Shown: one piece after another, positions 62,842 through 64,000 of the stretch
Numbering within the stretch: the stretch's first letter is position 1
Layout: every line of letters begins with the position of its first letter
Assembly: GCF_964340395.1 (NCBI RefSeq)
Contig: NC_135554.1
Location: 9,046,475-9,110,474 of the forward strand
Length of the DNA: 64,000 nt
DNA from: Glandiceps talaboti
Lineage: Eukaryota; Hemichordata; Enteropneusta; Spengelidae
Reading direction: 5' to 3'
Position numbers and translations under genes: made by a program
Notes under the pieces: model-generated
The model's database searches: none
The model's input: only the letters and a program-made list of their open reading frames with translations
Told to the model about the DNA's origin: nothing

Positions 62842-64000
62842 GTTTTACTTGGTATTGTGATATTGTCTACAGATGAGGTTAACCTAGTTTTACTTGGTAT
62901 TGTGATATTGTCTACAGATGAGGTTAACCTAGTTTTACTTTGTATTGTGATATTGTCTACAGATGAGGTTAACCTAGTTTTACTTGGTATTGTGATATTG
63001 TCTACAGATGAGGTTAACCTGATATTGTCTACAGTGAGGTTAACCTAGTTTTACTTGGTATTGTGATATTGTCTACAGATGAGGTTAACCTAGTTTTACT
63101 TGGTATTGTGACATTGTCTACAGATGAGGTTAACCTAATTTTACTTGGTATTGTGACATTATCTACAGATGAAGTTAACCTAGTTTTACTTGGTATTGTG
63201 ATATTGTCTACAGATGAGGTTAACCTAGTTTTACTTGGTATTGTGATATTGTCTACAGATGAGGTTAACCTAGTTTTACTTGGTATTGTGACATTATCTA
63301 CAGATGAAGTTAACCTAGTTTTACTTGGTATTGTGATATTGTCTACAGATAAGTTAACCTAGTTTTACTTGGTATTGTGATATAGTGTACAGATGAGGTT
63401 AACCTAGTTTTACTTTGTATTGTGATATTGTCTACAGATGAGGTTAACCTAGTTTTACTTTGTATTGTGATATTGTCTACAGATGAGGTTAACCTAGTTT
63501 TACTTGGTATTGTGATATTGTCTACAGATGAGGTTAACCTGATATTGTCTACATATGAGGTTAACCTAGTTTTACTTGGTATTGTGATATTGTCTACAGA
63601 TGAGGTTAACCTAGTTTTACTTGGTATTGTGACATTGTCTACAGATGAGGTTAACCTAATTTTACTTGGTATTGTGACATTATCTACAGATGAAGTTAAC
63701 CTAGTTTTACTTGGTATTGTGATATTGTCTACAGATGAGGTTAACCTAGTTTTACTTGGTATTGTGATATTGTCTACAGATGAGGTTAACCTAGTTTTAC
63801 TTGGTATTGTGACATTATCTACAGATGAAGTTAACCTAGTTTTACTTGGTATTGTGATATTGTCTACAGATGAGGTTAACCTAGTTTTACTTGGTATTGT
63901 GATATTGTCTACAGATGAGGTTAACCTAGTTTTACTTGGTATTGTGACATTGTCTACAGATGAGGTTAACCTAGTTTTACTTTGTATTGTGATATTGTCT
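62842..64000 (+). repeat. 45-base minisatellite with higher-order structure
   Basis: About 25 units contain GATGAGGTTAACCTAG, TTTTACTTGGTATTGTG and ATATTGTCTACA. The array continues past the window end. Because 45 is divisible by three, units stay open and give ORFs of the form LLGIVILSTDEVNLV. These are artefacts. A shortened unit near 63021 recurs at 63541, and the variant order around it also repeats, giving a higher-order period of about 520 bases. Confidence 0.9.

Noticed and set aside
62827-63362. ORFs encoding repeats of LLGIVILSTDEVNLV
   Set aside because: The frame is open only because the minisatellite unit is 45 bases; truncated units break it and no gene context exists.

Overview
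This is eukaryotic, almost certainly animal, genomic DNA. It is AT-rich, packed with microsatellites and minisatellites, has GT-AG introns, and carries several metazoan transposon classes (CR1/L2-like and RTE-like LINEs, Gypsy and BEL/Pao LTR elements, a Penelope-like element, a tyrosine recombinase, a rve-type integrase and foldback elements). A C-type lectin (CTLD) exon pair and a HYR exon suggest a marine invertebrate, perhaps a deuterostome such as a hemichordate, amphioxus or echinoderm. The species cannot be fixed from the sequence.

The host gene I can support runs along the + strand. Its exons are 510-804 (most of a CTLD), 37024-37103 (CTLD C-terminus), 60008-60235 (a HYR domain) and perhaps 62405-62440. 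The splice phases fit end to end, so most of the window appears to be three introns of about 36, 23 and 2 kb in one multidomain, probably extracellular, protein gene that continues beyond both ends. Almost everything else sits inside those introns.

Intron 1 (0.8-37 kb) holds a broken CR1/L2-type LINE (2.5-4.4 kb) and a complete Gypsy-type insertion (7007-15509). That insertion has near-identical LTRs, a 4-bp target duplication and an intact gag-protease ORF, but no recognisable reverse transcriptase. The intron also holds inverted-repeat elements (18.4-19.2 and 20.7-23.2 kb), a Penelope-like relic (25.4-26.6 kb, minus), a tyrosine-recombinase relic (29.5-30.1 kb, minus) and a BEL-type LTR (35.6-36.4 kb).

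Intron 2 (37-60 kb) has two complex regions. From 39.6 to 48.0 kb, a decayed integrase gene with its own introns lies between inverted arrays of a 21-bp repeat. A UBZ4-type zinc-finger exon sits on the other strand there. From 49.4 to 59.0 kb an RTE-like LINE has been interrupted twice. One insertion is a composite with inverted termini (49682-54387) containing a BEL/Pao pol relic, two small TIR elements with 9-bp target duplications and a solo LTR. The other is a 3.7-kb foldback element (54417-58144) whose termini are tandem repeats and which has a perfect 8-bp target duplication.

The most unusual item is the small element at 50647-50895. It appears to carry, in antisense, about 100 bp of BEL integrase sequence that its sister copy at 51899-52063 lacks. 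The window ends in a 45-bp minisatellite (62.84-64.0 kb) with higher-order structure. All assignments are by eye; no database search was possible.
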